Positions 1-7,068 are shown, counted from the stretch's first letter. The stretch: 9,823 bases of DNA from Candidatus Levyibacteriota bacterium (GCA_003173995.1 PRDT01000054.1:1-9823); one strand, 5' to 3'. Numbers and translations are program-made. Notes: generated from the sequence alone by a model not told the origin.

Positions 1-1035
1 AGCCTTACCTTTTTCCCTACTTCCCTTCCAACCCAAATTTGCAACAAAGTCTTCATACCCAACAACTTCTGCTTTGATAAATTTCTTGATAAAGTCTGTG
101 TGAATTTCTCCAGCTGCCATTTGGGCAGAGCTATTCTTTTTAACAGTCCATGCTCGGACTTCTTTCTCTCCTGCAGTGAGGAATGAAATTAAACCAAGAG
201 TGAAATATGCTTTTTGAATAAGTCTTTCAAGTCCTGAAGATGGAAAGCCCAAGTCTTTCAAATATTCTTTTTGCTCTTCTTCTGAAAGTGCTGCGAGTTC
301 TGCCTCAATTTTGGCACAAATAACCACAAATTTACTCTCTGGCACCTGAAGTAAATTGGCATAGCGTTCTATCAAGACTTGATTGTTAATGAGTGAATAA
401 TCATCTTCTGAGACATTCAGGACTATCAGCTCTTGCTTTGCGGTAAGAAGAGACAATGTCTTCACAAATGCTTCTTCTTCCTCGACGAATTTCATTTCTC
501 TCACCGGTTGGCCGCCATTCAGTCCATCAAGTAGTTTCGCAACTGTCTGCTTCTCAAGCTCACTTCCCTTTTTCATTCGGCCTTCTACTCCCTGAACTGT
601 CTGCAAGTCTGCAAGAATTAATTCGGTACAAATAGTTGCATAGTCATTCTCTGGGTCACTACTTCCTTCCCTGATAATATTTTCATCAATAAATGCACGC
701 ACCACATGACAAATCACACTTACTTCTCGGATGTGTGAGAGAAATTTATTTCCAAGACCTGCTCCTTCTGCTGCACCTTTCACAAGTCCCGCAATATCAA
801 CAAATTCTACTGTTGCTGGCTTGAGTGGAGGAAGACTTGTCATTTTCTCTTCGTCTTTGGTAATTGCTGCAAGTTGAGCCAAACGCTCATCAGGTACTGG
901 GACAATACCCACATTAGGTTCGATAGTGGCAAAAGGATAATTTGCAGCCAAAGCCTGCTGCTTTTTCAAAAGCGCATTAAAAAGTGTCGACTTCCCGACA
1001 TTTGGTAATCCAACAATTCCAACAGACAAATTCAT
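1..1035 (-). CDS. ychF: Redox-regulated/ribosome-associated ATPase YchF (OLA1 family), 3' end cut by window
   Basis: This is an Obg-superfamily P-loop protein that, unlike most of its relatives, prefers ATP over GTP; family members bind ribosomes in the cytoplasm. The 345 visible codons show the P-loop GLPNVGKST (residues 9-17), the switch/G3 signature DIAGLVKGAAEGAGLGNKFL (80-99), and NVSE (207-210). NVSE is the NxxE motif that replaces NKxD and explains the ATP preference. The C-terminal TGS-like domain has the family phrases FLTAGEKEVRAWTV and AAGEIHTDF (from about residue 285). The reading frame is open to the left edge and stops in GSREKGKA. From the usual length of about 363 residues, roughly 20 residues are missing. 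The ATG start directly precedes MNLSVGIVGLPNVGKST, so the N-terminus is fixed by homology. A TATAAT box lies 6 nt upstream and no Shine-Dalgarno is present. It is divergent from kup. Confidence 0.96.
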   Translation of the reverse strand, partial: MNLSVGIVGLPNVGKSTLFNALLKKQQALAANYPFATIEPNVGIVPVPDERLAQLAAITKDEEKMTSLPPLKPATVEFVDIAGLVKGAAEGAGLGNKFLSHIREVSVICHVVRAFIDENIIREGSSDPENDYATICTELILADLQTVQGVEGRMKKGSELEKQTVAKLLDGLNGGQPVREMKFVEEEEAFVKTLSLLTAKQELIVLNVSEDDYSLINNQVLIERYANLLQVPESKFVVICAKIEAELAALSEEEQKEYLKDLGFPSSGLERLIQKAYFTLGLISFLTAGEKEVRAWTVKKNSSAQMAAGEIHTDFIKKFIKAEVVGYEDFVANLGWKGSREKGKA

Positions 1036-1050
1036 GAAAAGATTATAGCA
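1036..1050 (-). promoter_or_regulatory. Extended -10 promoter of ychF, predicted leaderless
   Basis: On the minus strand the sequence reads TGC-TATAAT (an extended -10, TGn plus a perfect consensus hexamer at 1042-1047). Six bases, CTTTTC, follow and then the ATG. With normal spacing, transcription would begin at or next to the A of the start codon. No clear -35 element is visible, which is usual for extended -10 promoters. No Shine-Dalgarno fits between the box and the start. This is an inference from sequence only. Confidence 0.7.
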
Positions 1051-1097
1051 GAAGAAACCTATTTATTAAAAATGATTGCCGTAACCAAGTATCTCCA

Positions 1098-1131
1098 TTG
1101 AAAATTTTATGCTAAAGGATACAATGAGGAT
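1098..1131 (+). promoter_or_regulatory. Promoter of kup, predicted leaderless
   Basis: TTGAAA (1098-1103) and TACAAT (1120-1125) are separated by 16 nt. The -10 box is followed by exactly six bases, GAGGAT, and then the ATG at 1132. The GAGGA string looks like a Shine-Dalgarno but sits only one base from the ATG, too close to act in the normal way; AAAGGA at 1114-1119 is too far and lies upstream of the predicted start point. The most economical reading is a transcript that starts at the ATG. Confidence 0.6.
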
Positions 1132-3051
1132 ATGTCCACAGATACCAAACGCAAAAATATCTTTTTTCTTTCTCTTGCTGCATTAGGAGTTGTCTACGGT
1201 GATATAGGGACTTCACCACTTTATGCAATTAATGAAATATTTTTTGGACATGGACATGTAGGATTAACAATGCCAGATATTTTGGGAGCAATCAGTTTGG
1301 TTGTTTGGACCTTAACGCTCTTAATAGCACTCAAATATGTTTTGCTTGTCCTGCGTGCAGATCATGATGGCAAAGGCGGAGTCTTTGCTTTATATAGTTT
1401 ATTGCAACAGCTTTCCTTTAAAGGCAAAGCTATATTTACTGCAATGCTTATTATTGCTGCTGGACTGCTATTTGGAGACGGAATTATCACCCCTGCAATT
1501 AGTGTCATTTCTTCTACTGAAGGCCTCGCAACAGCTAAGTCCCAACTTGCACCATTAATAGTGCCTCTCTCTATCATTATTCTAACAGTCCTTTTTATTA
1601 TCCAAAGGAAAGGAACAGCAAAAATTGGCACATTTTTTGCTCCAGCAATTATTGTGTGGTTTGTCTCTATTGCTTCTATTGGTATTTTGATGATAAGAAA
1701 TAATCCAGAAATTCTTCTTGCACTAAATCCCTATTACGGATTAGCTTTTTTACTTTCTCATTCTTTGCTTTCTGTACTGATTACTCTTGGGTCTGTAATG
1801 CTGGTTATTACCGGAGGTGAAGCAATGTATGCAGACATCAGCCATTTTGGAGTCCTACCAATTCGAATCACTTGGTTTACTGTTGTCTATCCTGCACTCG
1901 TATTGAACTATTTAGGACAAGGAGCATATTTATTAAGTCGACAAGAAATTCATAATGGAAATATATTCTATAGCACGATTCCTCATGCTTTCTTATATCC
2001 AATGATACTTATTGCAACTGTTGCAACAGTTATCGCATCACAAGCATTAATTTCAGGAGCATATTCACTTGCATCTCAAGCAATTTCTCTCAAACTTTTC
2101 CCATTTTTGCGTGTTATTCATACATACGCCAATCAAGAAGGACAAATTTACGTTCCATTTATTAACTGGGCATTATACATTGGCTGTGTACTATTAGTCC
2201 TTGTCTTTAAATCCAGTAATAATTTGGCATCTGCCTACGGACTTGCTGTGTCAGGAGTCATGCTTATTACCTCATGGTCTATGATCCAGGTAACTTCTCT
2301 GCAATGGAAGTGGAATCGAATTTTTGTCTATGGCATTTGTGTTCCACTTATTTTCATAGATACCTTATTTGTTGTTGCAAATTCCTTGAAATTTATTGAA
2401 GGCGGTTATATTCCACTTGGTATAGGACTCTTGTTGTATTTCATTATGACAACATGGAAATGGGGCAAAACCCAAACAGCAGCAGCTGTATTTAAATATC
2501 CATCCATGACGGTACAACAACTTATTACTCGGGCCAAAAATTCCAAGGCGTTTATTCCAAAGACAGCAATTATTATGTCCCCTGATCCAGTCGTAACACT
2601 TACTGAGGAAATCCCAACACTCAATCAACTCCTTACCGAACGCTACGAACTCCTGCCTTCAACAATAATTTTTCTGACTGTAAGACAATTAAGCGTCCCC
2701 TATGCTAAGAGTCAGCGATATGAAATCAAAAATTTATACAAAGGAGAAAAAATTGGAGATATTACAACACTTGTTATTAATTTTGGCTTTCGTGAAAATC
2801 CCAATGCCAAACATGTCTTACAAGACCTGGCTCACGAAAAAAAGATTAATATTTTTCCCAATCCTGATGATTGGTATATTCACATTATTCATGTACGACC
2901 AAGTGATGAACATATCAAAACACTTTGGGGAAAAATAAAATTCCAAGTATTTAAATTTATCAGAAAAAATACTGACAGTGCAGAAGTCTATTTTGGGTTA
3001 GGAAGCTTAAAGAATATTTCTGCAGAAATATTTCATGTTTCACTACGATAA
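1132..3051 (+). CDS. kup: Kup/HAK/KT-family potassium transporter
   Basis: This is a low-affinity K+ uptake protein of the cytoplasmic membrane, in a family thought to work by K+/H+ symport. At 639 residues it matches the bacterial family (E. coli Kup has 622). It has the signature VVYGDIGTSPLYAI near residues 20-33 with the conserved Asp24. It also has GDGIITPAISVISSTEG (115-131, with the membrane acidic residue) and TGGEAMYADISHFG (227-240, conserved Glu230), followed by LNYLGQGAYLL. About twelve hydrophobic segments cover residues 11-455; the last ~180 residues are the hydrophilic cytoplasmic tail, which looks intact. The N-terminus is a short charged stretch (MSTDTKRKN) before helix 1, as usual, so the ATG is credible. 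It stands alone on this strand with its own promoter. The following gene starts 158 bp downstream and has its own promoter. Confidence 0.96.
   Translation: MSTDTKRKNIFFLSLAALGVVYGDIGTSPLYAINEIFFGHGHVGLTMPDILGAISLVVWTLTLLIALKYVLLVLRADHDGKGGVFALYSLLQQLSFKGKAIFTAMLIIAAGLLFGDGIITPAISVISSTEGLATAKSQLAPLIVPLSIIILTVLFIIQRKGTAKIGTFFAPAIIVWFVSIASIGILMIRNNPEILLALNPYYGLAFLLSHSLLSVLITLGSVMLVITGGEAMYADISHFGVLPIRITWFTVVYPALVLNYLGQGAYLLSRQEIHNGNIFYSTIPHAFLYPMILIATVATVIASQALISGAYSLASQAISLKLFPFLRVIHTYANQEGQIYVPFINWALYIGCVLLVLVFKSSNNLASAYGLAVSGVMLITSWSMIQVTSLQWKWNRIFVYGICVPLIFIDTLFVVANSLKFIEGGYIPLGIGLLLYFIMTTWKWGKTQTAAAVFKYPSMTVQQLITRAKNSKAFIPKTAIIMSPDPVVTLTEEIPTLNQLLTERYELLPSTIIFLTVRQLSVPYAKSQRYEIKNLYKGEKIGDITTLVINFGFRENPNAKHVLQDLAHEKKINIFPNPDDWYIHIIHVRPSDEHIKTLWGKIKFQVFKFIRKNTDSAEVYFGLGSLKNISAEIFHVSLR
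3013..3032. repeat. 20-bp perfect palindrome in the last codons of kup
   Basis: AATATTTCTG is followed directly by its exact reverse complement, CAGAAATATT, with no loop. It lies inside the coding end of kup, about 20 bp before the stop. It is AT-rich and has no T-run behind it, so it is not a typical intrinsic terminator. It could be a binding site for a dimeric protein, or chance in an AT-rich gene. Confidence 0.5.
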
Positions 3052-3171
3052 CTTTGGAAACTGAAGGAAAGACATGAATTATAAAATACACAACAACCCT
3101 CATTGAAACGATCCAGGGATACGCATGGAGGATTTACAATGATACCTCACCCATATATTCACAAATACCTA
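3052..3171. other. Intergenic stretch between kup and the YggT-like gene, no gene seen
   Basis: I see no convincing gene, tRNA or terminator hairpin here. A tiny frame (ATG at 3074, ten codons) has nothing to recommend it. A longer plus frame beginning near 3103 crosses the promoter and start of the next gene in another register, and its translation is basic and low in hydrophobic order, so it is treated as spurious. The downstream promoter begins at 3172. Confidence 0.5.
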
Positions 3172-3209
3172 TTGCAATTTAAAAAGCCATTCCATACAAT
3201 CAAATTACT
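3172..3209 (+). promoter_or_regulatory. Promoter of the YggT-like gene
   Basis: TTGCAA (3172-3177) and TACAAT (3195-3200) are separated by an ideal 17-nt spacer. Nine bases, CAAATTACT, then lead to the ATG at 3210. The predicted transcript would have a leader of only about 2-3 nt, and there is no Shine-Dalgarno. Confidence 0.6.
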
Positions 3210-3620
3210 ATGTATCAACAGGATACGACACAGACACAACCAACCCAGCCAGCTCCACAGATGCAGCCAATGCCACAACAGGCTCCTGTGCAACAGCATC
3301 CACATCATAAAGCGCCATCACTTGATAAAGGTGCCCTTTCATCTAAAGTGCAACAACTATTTATTCTTTTTTATACTGCGCTTTCTATTGGACTGACAGC
3401 ACGATTTGTCTTCTCACTTCTTGGAACCAATCTTTCTTCTCCTTTTGTATTATTCGTTTATCAAATTACTCAACCTTTTATTGTTCCTTTTGCAAATATG
3501 TTTGGTGTTGCGCTTCAAGCTGGCAGATCTCGAGTAGAATTTGAGGATTTGGTAGCTCTTCTTGTCTATGCACTTCTTTTCTTTGGACTCGCAAAGCTCA
3601 TCAATATTATCTTCGACTAA
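3210..3620 (+). CDS. YggT-family membrane protein with Gln/Pro-rich N-terminus
   Basis: This is a 136-residue integral membrane protein. Residues 1-36 are low complexity and rich in Gln, Pro, Met and His, and are probably a disordered cytoplasmic or surface tail. Two membrane segments follow (about 48-70 and 112-134). Between them lies PFVLFVYQITQPFIVPFANM (78-97), which matches the YggT signature pattern (NPFVxxIYxxTxPxxxPFR-like). The family is poorly understood; members are linked to osmotic tolerance, K+ uptake or cell-division and membrane organisation in various bacteria. The position after kup is suggestive of an ion or osmotic role, but it has its own promoter, so this remains a weak inference. 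Single YggT domains are usually about 90-100 residues, so the extra length is the N-terminal tail. It is convergent with the minus-strand genes. Confidence 0.78.
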   Translation: MYQQDTTQTQPTQPAPQMQPMPQQAPVQQHPHHKAPSLDKGALSSKVQQLFILFYTALSIGLTARFVFSLLGTNLSSPFVLFVYQITQPFIVPFANMFGVALQAGRSRVEFEDLVALLVYALLFFGLAKLINIIFD

Positions 3621-3664
3621 TTTTTTTGGAGTTAAATCACCAAGTAGTTAATCAACTTTTTTTA

Positions 3665-4102
3665 TTATTTTCTTTTCCAAATAAAATACCCTACGCTACC
3701 AAGGATAACAAGACCAGCAGCTACTCCTATCCAAGGGCTCCATCCCTTACTTTTTCCCATTTCAATATTTGGTGACGGGGTTACAAAGTCCGATGTTGTG
3801 TTGGAAACAATCTGTTGATGATATTTTGTTGTCTGTGGTAATCCACTCTGAGCAGGTGGAATAAGACTAATATCATATGTGCCTTCAGGAATGGACAAAT
3901 AATACGTCCCATCCGGACGTATTGTTGTTGTCTCTACTATTTTGTGGGATATAGTATCGCTGAATGTAACTGTACTTCCCATTAAAACTACATGAGATGT
4001 ATCAATCTTCCCTTGCACAATGATTGTTTTTGCATAAGCACTTGGAACAATAAATAATATCAAGCTACTCAATGCAATTCCTATTACTATTTTCCTTTTC
4101 AT
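3665..4102 (-). CDS. Small secreted beta-sandwich protein with C-terminal membrane anchor
   Basis: The protein has 145 residues from the ATG at 4102. Residues 1-24 form a clear signal peptide (basic MKRK, hydrophobic core, cleavage after AYA). The next ~85 residues are beta-rich. The phrase RPDGTYYLSIPEGTYDISLI (62-81) is typical of carboxypeptidase-regulatory-like/CNA-B-type sandwich domains, where DGxYxLxLPxGxY marks the repeat. Residues 121-141 are a membrane helix ending in KRK, so the domain should sit outside the membrane, tethered at its C-terminus. There is no LPxTG motif. The start is two bases after the stop of the prepilin-like gene, pointing to translational coupling. A longer frame begins at 4123 inside that gene, but it would bury the signal peptide behind seven extra residues; the ATG at 4102 is preferred. 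Specific function unknown. Confidence 0.75.
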   Translation of the reverse strand: MKRKIVIGIALSSLILFIVPSAYAKTIIVQGKIDTSHVVLMGSTVTFSDTISHKIVETTTIRPDGTYYLSIPEGTYDISLIPPAQSGLPQTTKYHQQIVSNTTSDFVTPSPNIEMGKSKGWSPWIGVAAGLVILGSVGYFIWKRK

Positions 4103-4104
4103 AT

Positions 4105-5421
4105 TTACTCTGGCGGCTGCCATCCTCCTGCACGAAGTTTGGTTTCTAGAGACTCAATAATATAGTCAGTCAAGTCCAAAACACCATCATGGTTGATGTC
4201 ATATTCATTTGAGACAACTCCGACTTTTGTACTGCAATCTATAGTATTTGTGTAGACAGGACTAAATTTATTACTATCATAATTGACTCCTGGAATACCA
4301 GTTCGGAAATTAACAACTCTCCAATATATTGTCTTTCCACATCCACTAACATACTTACTCCATTCAAAAGGCATACTAATAAATCCGAAATGTTTGGAAG
4401 TGAGATTGGTCTGATATGCTTTAACAGAAGGAGCAGCCCAACTAGCAACAAAGTCTCCACCTCTGGTAACCCACAATACGGTATCTGCGTTGGTACTTGC
4501 TGGCACTCCGTTGACAGAATACCCAAACCCAACAACACTTTGTGTTCCACCAAAATCAGGTCTGAAAGAGACATCTATCATCCATCCACTGTCAACACCT
4601 CCATCCTGGTCTTTTTGCGTTGTAGTTTCGGGAAATCCAGGATATGGAAATGCCACTACAGCGTATGTCTGGAAGAACTTAGTATCATCAAAACAATATG
4701 TCCCAACTTTGTACAAACACGTTGGCGTTGGTGTAGGAGTAGCTGTTGGAACAGCTGTAGGTGTTGGTGTAGGAACTGCTGTTGGTGTTGGCGTTGGAGC
4801 CCGAGTTGGCGTGGGAGTAGCTGTGGGAACGGTTGTAGGAGTTGGTGTAGCTGTTGGTACTGGCGTTGCAGTTGGAATAGGGGTTGGAGTTGGACTTACT
4901 AGACAGTTTGGATCCCGCAAAACTGGCTTGCACCAATAACACTCCCCTGATCCTTTATTGCCTGGACACCCAGGATCATTGACACCAAATTTTGTATATT
5001 TTGTCTCTTCATCTGCATATTCTTCTTTTGATTTTGGGTTATAACATAATACTGCAGAATTTCCACATTTTGTAACATAAATATCTTTTAATTCTGAAGA
5101 ATTTTTATATGTTTGCTCAAGCTTGCTATCATTAATAAGATCATGTGCACAAGAAGGCATATCAGCAAGTGTTTGGCCTGAATTAAATTCTTGCTGGCAT
5201 GCGGGATCTTTACTCCATGGAAGAGCTTTCTCTGAAGCGTAATAATCAATAGTTGCAGCAACAAAATCTTCTACTACAGCCTTTGATGCAACATCATTAC
5301 TTCTACTTACCTGTTCAAAAGGATTGATAGCAACAAGAGATATGACAAGAAGAATCGCTAGGATGGCTAAGACAACAAGGAGCTCAATGAAGGTAAATCC
5401 CCTTTGTTTAAGATATGACAC
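4105..5421 (-). CDS. Prepilin-like surface protein with Pro/Thr linker and C-terminal dockerin/EF-hand motif
   Basis: The 438-residue protein starts with a type IV prepilin leader: MSYLKQRG followed by FTFIELLVVLAILAILL, with cleavage expected after Gly8 and the conserved Glu at mature position 5. Residues 30-175 resemble a pseudopilin stalk and small globular domain with eight Cys. Residues 177-234 are a pure Pro/Thr/Ala/Val linker. Residues 235-400 form a second globular domain with four Cys and no family I recognise. The tail has YDINHDGVLDLTDY (407-420), a full Ca2+-loop pattern with acidic or Asn ligands at positions 1, 3, 5, 9 and 12, as in a single dockerin I repeat. The start codon is GTG, fixed by the leader peptide and a promoter 6 nt upstream. 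It should be inserted in the cytoplasmic membrane or a pilus, holding the C-terminal domain outward. It is the first gene of a pair with the small anchored protein downstream. Confidence 0.85.
   Translation of the reverse strand: MSYLKQRGFTFIELLVVLAILAILLVISLVAINPFEQVSRSNDVASKAVVEDFVAATIDYYASEKALPWSKDPACQQEFNSGQTLADMPSCAHDLINDSKLEQTYKNSSELKDIYVTKCGNSAVLCYNPKSKEEYADEETKYTKFGVNDPGCPGNKGSGECYWCKPVLRDPNCLVSPTPTPIPTATPVPTATPTPTTVPTATPTPTRAPTPTPTAVPTPTPTAVPTATPTPTPTCLYKVGTYCFDDTKFFQTYAVVAFPYPGFPETTTQKDQDGGVDSGWMIDVSFRPDFGGTQSVVGFGYSVNGVPASTNADTVLWVTRGGDFVASWAAPSVKAYQTNLTSKHFGFISMPFEWSKYVSGCGKTIYWRVVNFRTGIPGVNYDSNKFSPVYTNTIDCSTKVGVVSNEYDINHDGVLDLTDYIIESLETKLRAGGWQPPE
4720..4893 (-). repeat. Low-complexity Pro/Thr-rich coding repeat
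   Basis: About 58 codons made almost only of Pro and Thr with some Ala and Val, in TPTP/TATP/TAVP units, link the two globular parts of the prepilin-like protein. It is an extended, probably rod-like spacer of a kind common in secreted proteins, and a likely site of O-glycosylation. On the plus strand the same bases give a meaningless Val/Gly-rich frame. Confidence 0.85.
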
Positions 5422-5456
5422 ACTTTTAGTATGGGTATCAAAATAATCAATGTCAA
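5422..5456 (-). promoter_or_regulatory. Promoter of the prepilin-like gene, predicted leaderless
   Basis: A perfect -35 TTGACA (5451-5456) and a -10 CATACT (5428-5433) are separated by exactly 17 nt. Six bases, AAAAGT, then precede the GTG start codon. There is no Shine-Dalgarno. This is the best two-part promoter in the window, and it places the start point at the GTG, supporting that unusual start. Confidence 0.68.
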
Positions 5457-5472
5457 ATATATCTTATTTGCA

Positions 5473-6306
5473 TTAGAAGATAACAATCAAAACAATTCCA
5501 GCAAGAAGAGTCAGTACGCCAGTAAATCCTCCCAAAAGAAGTATATTATTTGGCCCTGTTGCGGGTAATTTCGTAAGTCCTGTTACATCTTGTGAACTTC
5601 GGACATTCGACCATGATCCATTAGCACATCCATGTACTGCTCTCACTTTAAAATAGTAAATCGCTTTAGGGATTAAGGAATTAACCGTATATTTTATTGC
5701 ACCATTTGTGGGAGGCTGGGTAAATTGTGCAGTGTAATCGCTTGCACTTGCAGTCAAACCATACGAGACAATAAATCCATCATAAAAAGTATTGGGTGGA
5801 GCAAAATAAATAGTATCACTCGTCTTTCCAGCAGTGACTTGATACAAATCTGGCACGCCCTCAGGTGCAGGCATTCCACAAGCAGGTGCACCCGTATTAT
5901 TTGAGGGCTGTGAGACAACAGCATCAAAAATAACATTTCCGAGTGCAACTAAGTCTGTACCTGTTGTTTCGTCTCTCACGGTAATTGCGTGAGTACCAGA
6001 ATTGGTAGAAGTCATGGTAAAGGTTGCTTGTCCCGAGCCATCAAGAGTTGCCTGAGCAGGAGAAATAACTGCACTCCCATCACTGGGAGATGTAATACTA
6101 ACTGTATCCCCTGCTAAGGGAGTCGACCCACTGTCTTGTAATGTGACTGTTATGAAAGAGTCCGATGTTCCATTTGCAGTAACTTGTGTTGCAGTAAGGC
6201 TAGAATGAGCAGCATCAGGAGGATTGCCAGCAAAGGCAATATCTGCTCTCATCCCAAGTAAACAAACAAGAAGGACAATTCCTATTGCCTTCCAGAATAG
6301 TTTCAT
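5473..6306 (-). CDS. Exported Big-1/FN3 surface protein with LPATG sortase-like tail
   Basis: The protein has 277 residues from the ATG at 6306. Residues 1-26 are a signal peptide (cleavage after AFA). Residues ~33-128 match a bacterial Ig-like Big-1 domain as in invasin/intimin: the phrase ATQVTANGTSDSFITVTLQD, then PLAGDTVSI, then LDGSGQATFTMTST. Residues ~150-243 look like a fibronectin type III domain (YFKVRAVHGC...GSWSNV). The end is LPATGP (247-252) followed by a hydrophobic stretch to the last residue. The LPxTG motif suggests sortase anchoring, though the usual basic residues after the helix are absent. The role is probably adhesion or display; no catalytic motif is seen. A TTG three codons upstream (6315) is a possible alternative start, but it sits on the promoter side and adds only three residues. 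Stop is TAA, and 51 bp separate it from the prepilin-like gene. Confidence 0.85.
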   Translation of the reverse strand: MKLFWKAIGIVLLVCLLGMRADIAFAGNPPDAAHSSLTATQVTANGTSDSFITVTLQDSGSTPLAGDTVSITSPSDGSAVISPAQATLDGSGQATFTMTSTNSGTHAITVRDETTGTDLVALGNVIFDAVVSQPSNNTGAPACGMPAPEGVPDLYQVTAGKTSDTIYFAPPNTFYDGFIVSYGLTASASDYTAQFTQPPTNGAIKYTVNSLIPKAIYYFKVRAVHGCANGSWSNVRSSQDVTGLTKLPATGPNNILLLGGFTGVLTLLAGIVLIVIF

Positions 6307-6311
6307 CTTAT

Positions 6312-6348
6312 ACAACTAGCATAACACACTTTTTTTATCATTCGTCAA
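6312..6348 (-). promoter_or_regulatory. Probable promoter of the Big-1/FN3 gene
   Basis: The -10 candidate TATGCT (6318-6323) lies 11 nt before the ATG at 6306. A TTGACG (6343-6348) lies upstream with a long 19-nt spacer. The predicted leader is about 5 nt. A second hexamer, TATAAG, touches the ATG and is too close to serve this start. The element is less certain than its neighbours. Confidence 0.45.
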
Positions 6349-7068
6349 CTATTTATGCTTCTTCTTTCTTAGGGTCTTACCAGCAGTATATGGCACAAGC
6401 CTTGCTCCTTGCCATATTTCATACAGTGGTCCTATAAATGCCCCAGCTAGAAATACCCAAGTCATATCCTCAAGAGGTGCAGTGAATATAATTATGCCAG
6501 ATAGATTTTTGAGCATCCAATAATGCCTTACCCATCCAGGAGAAAAAAGTTCAGCAGTCCAAAACCACAAAAAACCTCCTGCACACATCAACAGTCCAGT
6601 TACAACCGAATCAGGAATAAGATCTCTTCTCATGAGCCATATGACAAGAATTGCTGGGACGAGGGCAACAACAGTTGCCCAGTAAGAACTTATATGTAAT
6701 AAGTAGAAACATCCATAAAAAAGTATGCCAACTCCCCCAACCCAGTATGCTGTCGAAAAAATAAGCTGAGATTCTTTCTGTGGTCGACGAAGATAAACTT
6801 TTTTCTTAAATACTTCTTCATAAATAACCGCAGCAACGCCAGCCACCCAAAATCCAAAGAGGAAATCCTCAACTCCCATACGAGTATTGGTGACCGTTAG
6901 GGGTCTCCACCAATCAACGGTATATGTATATTCTGAAATTACTCCAACCACTCCAAATATAATTGATAGCAAGAGCATACTAGGTCTAACATCTTTTCTC
7001 CATAAAAAAAGAATCAACCAAAACACAAGCATTGGTATATTGGCAACAAAGTAACTATATTGATACAT
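6349..7068 (-). CDS. Seven-helix membrane protein resembling lycopene cyclase-domain (CrtYc/d, CarR-like) proteins
   Basis: The 239-residue protein is almost all membrane. I place helices near 5-22, 28-48, 65-86, 102-124, 128-146, 154-174 and 192-217, with a basic C-terminal tail (KTLRKKKHK). Two similar acidic motifs at the start of membrane segments, GVEDFLFGF (65-73) and APLEDMTWVF (197-206), resemble the paired PxE(E/D)xxF motifs of the heterodimer-type lycopene cyclases. The length and helix number fit a fused CrtYc-CrtYd protein. Lycopene beta-cyclase would close the ends of lycopene to make beta-carotene. No other carotenoid gene is in the window, so substrate and activity are not shown; the family name is a tentative call from motif memory. 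An unrelated polytopic protein remains possible. The ATG is preceded by TATAGT at 7 nt. Confidence 0.5.
   Translation of the reverse strand: MYQYSYFVANIPMLVFWLILFLWRKDVRPSMLLLSIIFGVVGVISEYTYTVDWWRPLTVTNTRMGVEDFLFGFWVAGVAAVIYEEVFKKKVYLRRPQKESQLIFSTAYWVGGVGILFYGCFYLLHISSYWATVVALVPAILVIWLMRRDLIPDSVVTGLLMCAGGFLWFWTAELFSPGWVRHYWMLKNLSGIIIFTAPLEDMTWVFLAGAFIGPLYEIWQGARLVPYTAGKTLRKKKHK

Noticed and set aside
3103..3396. Plus-strand 97-codon frame starting before the YggT-like gene
   Set aside because: It overlaps the YggT-like gene in another frame and runs through its promoter; the translation is His/Arg/Cys-rich without family features.
3621..3664. Possible bidirectional terminator between the convergent genes
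   Set aside because: There are T-runs at both ends and a 4-bp AGTT/AACT stem before one of them, but no stem strong enough to call a terminator.
4720..4893. Repeat array that could be mistaken for a CRISPR or minisatellite
   Set aside because: The units are short, in frame and encode a Pro/Thr linker; there are no spacers of fixed length.
4390..4939. Two overlapping plus-strand frames, one Cys/Trp-rich and one with Val/Gly repeats
   Set aside because: They lie antisense to the prepilin-like gene; the repetitive part is only the complement of the Pro/Thr linker, and neither has a credible domain or start region.
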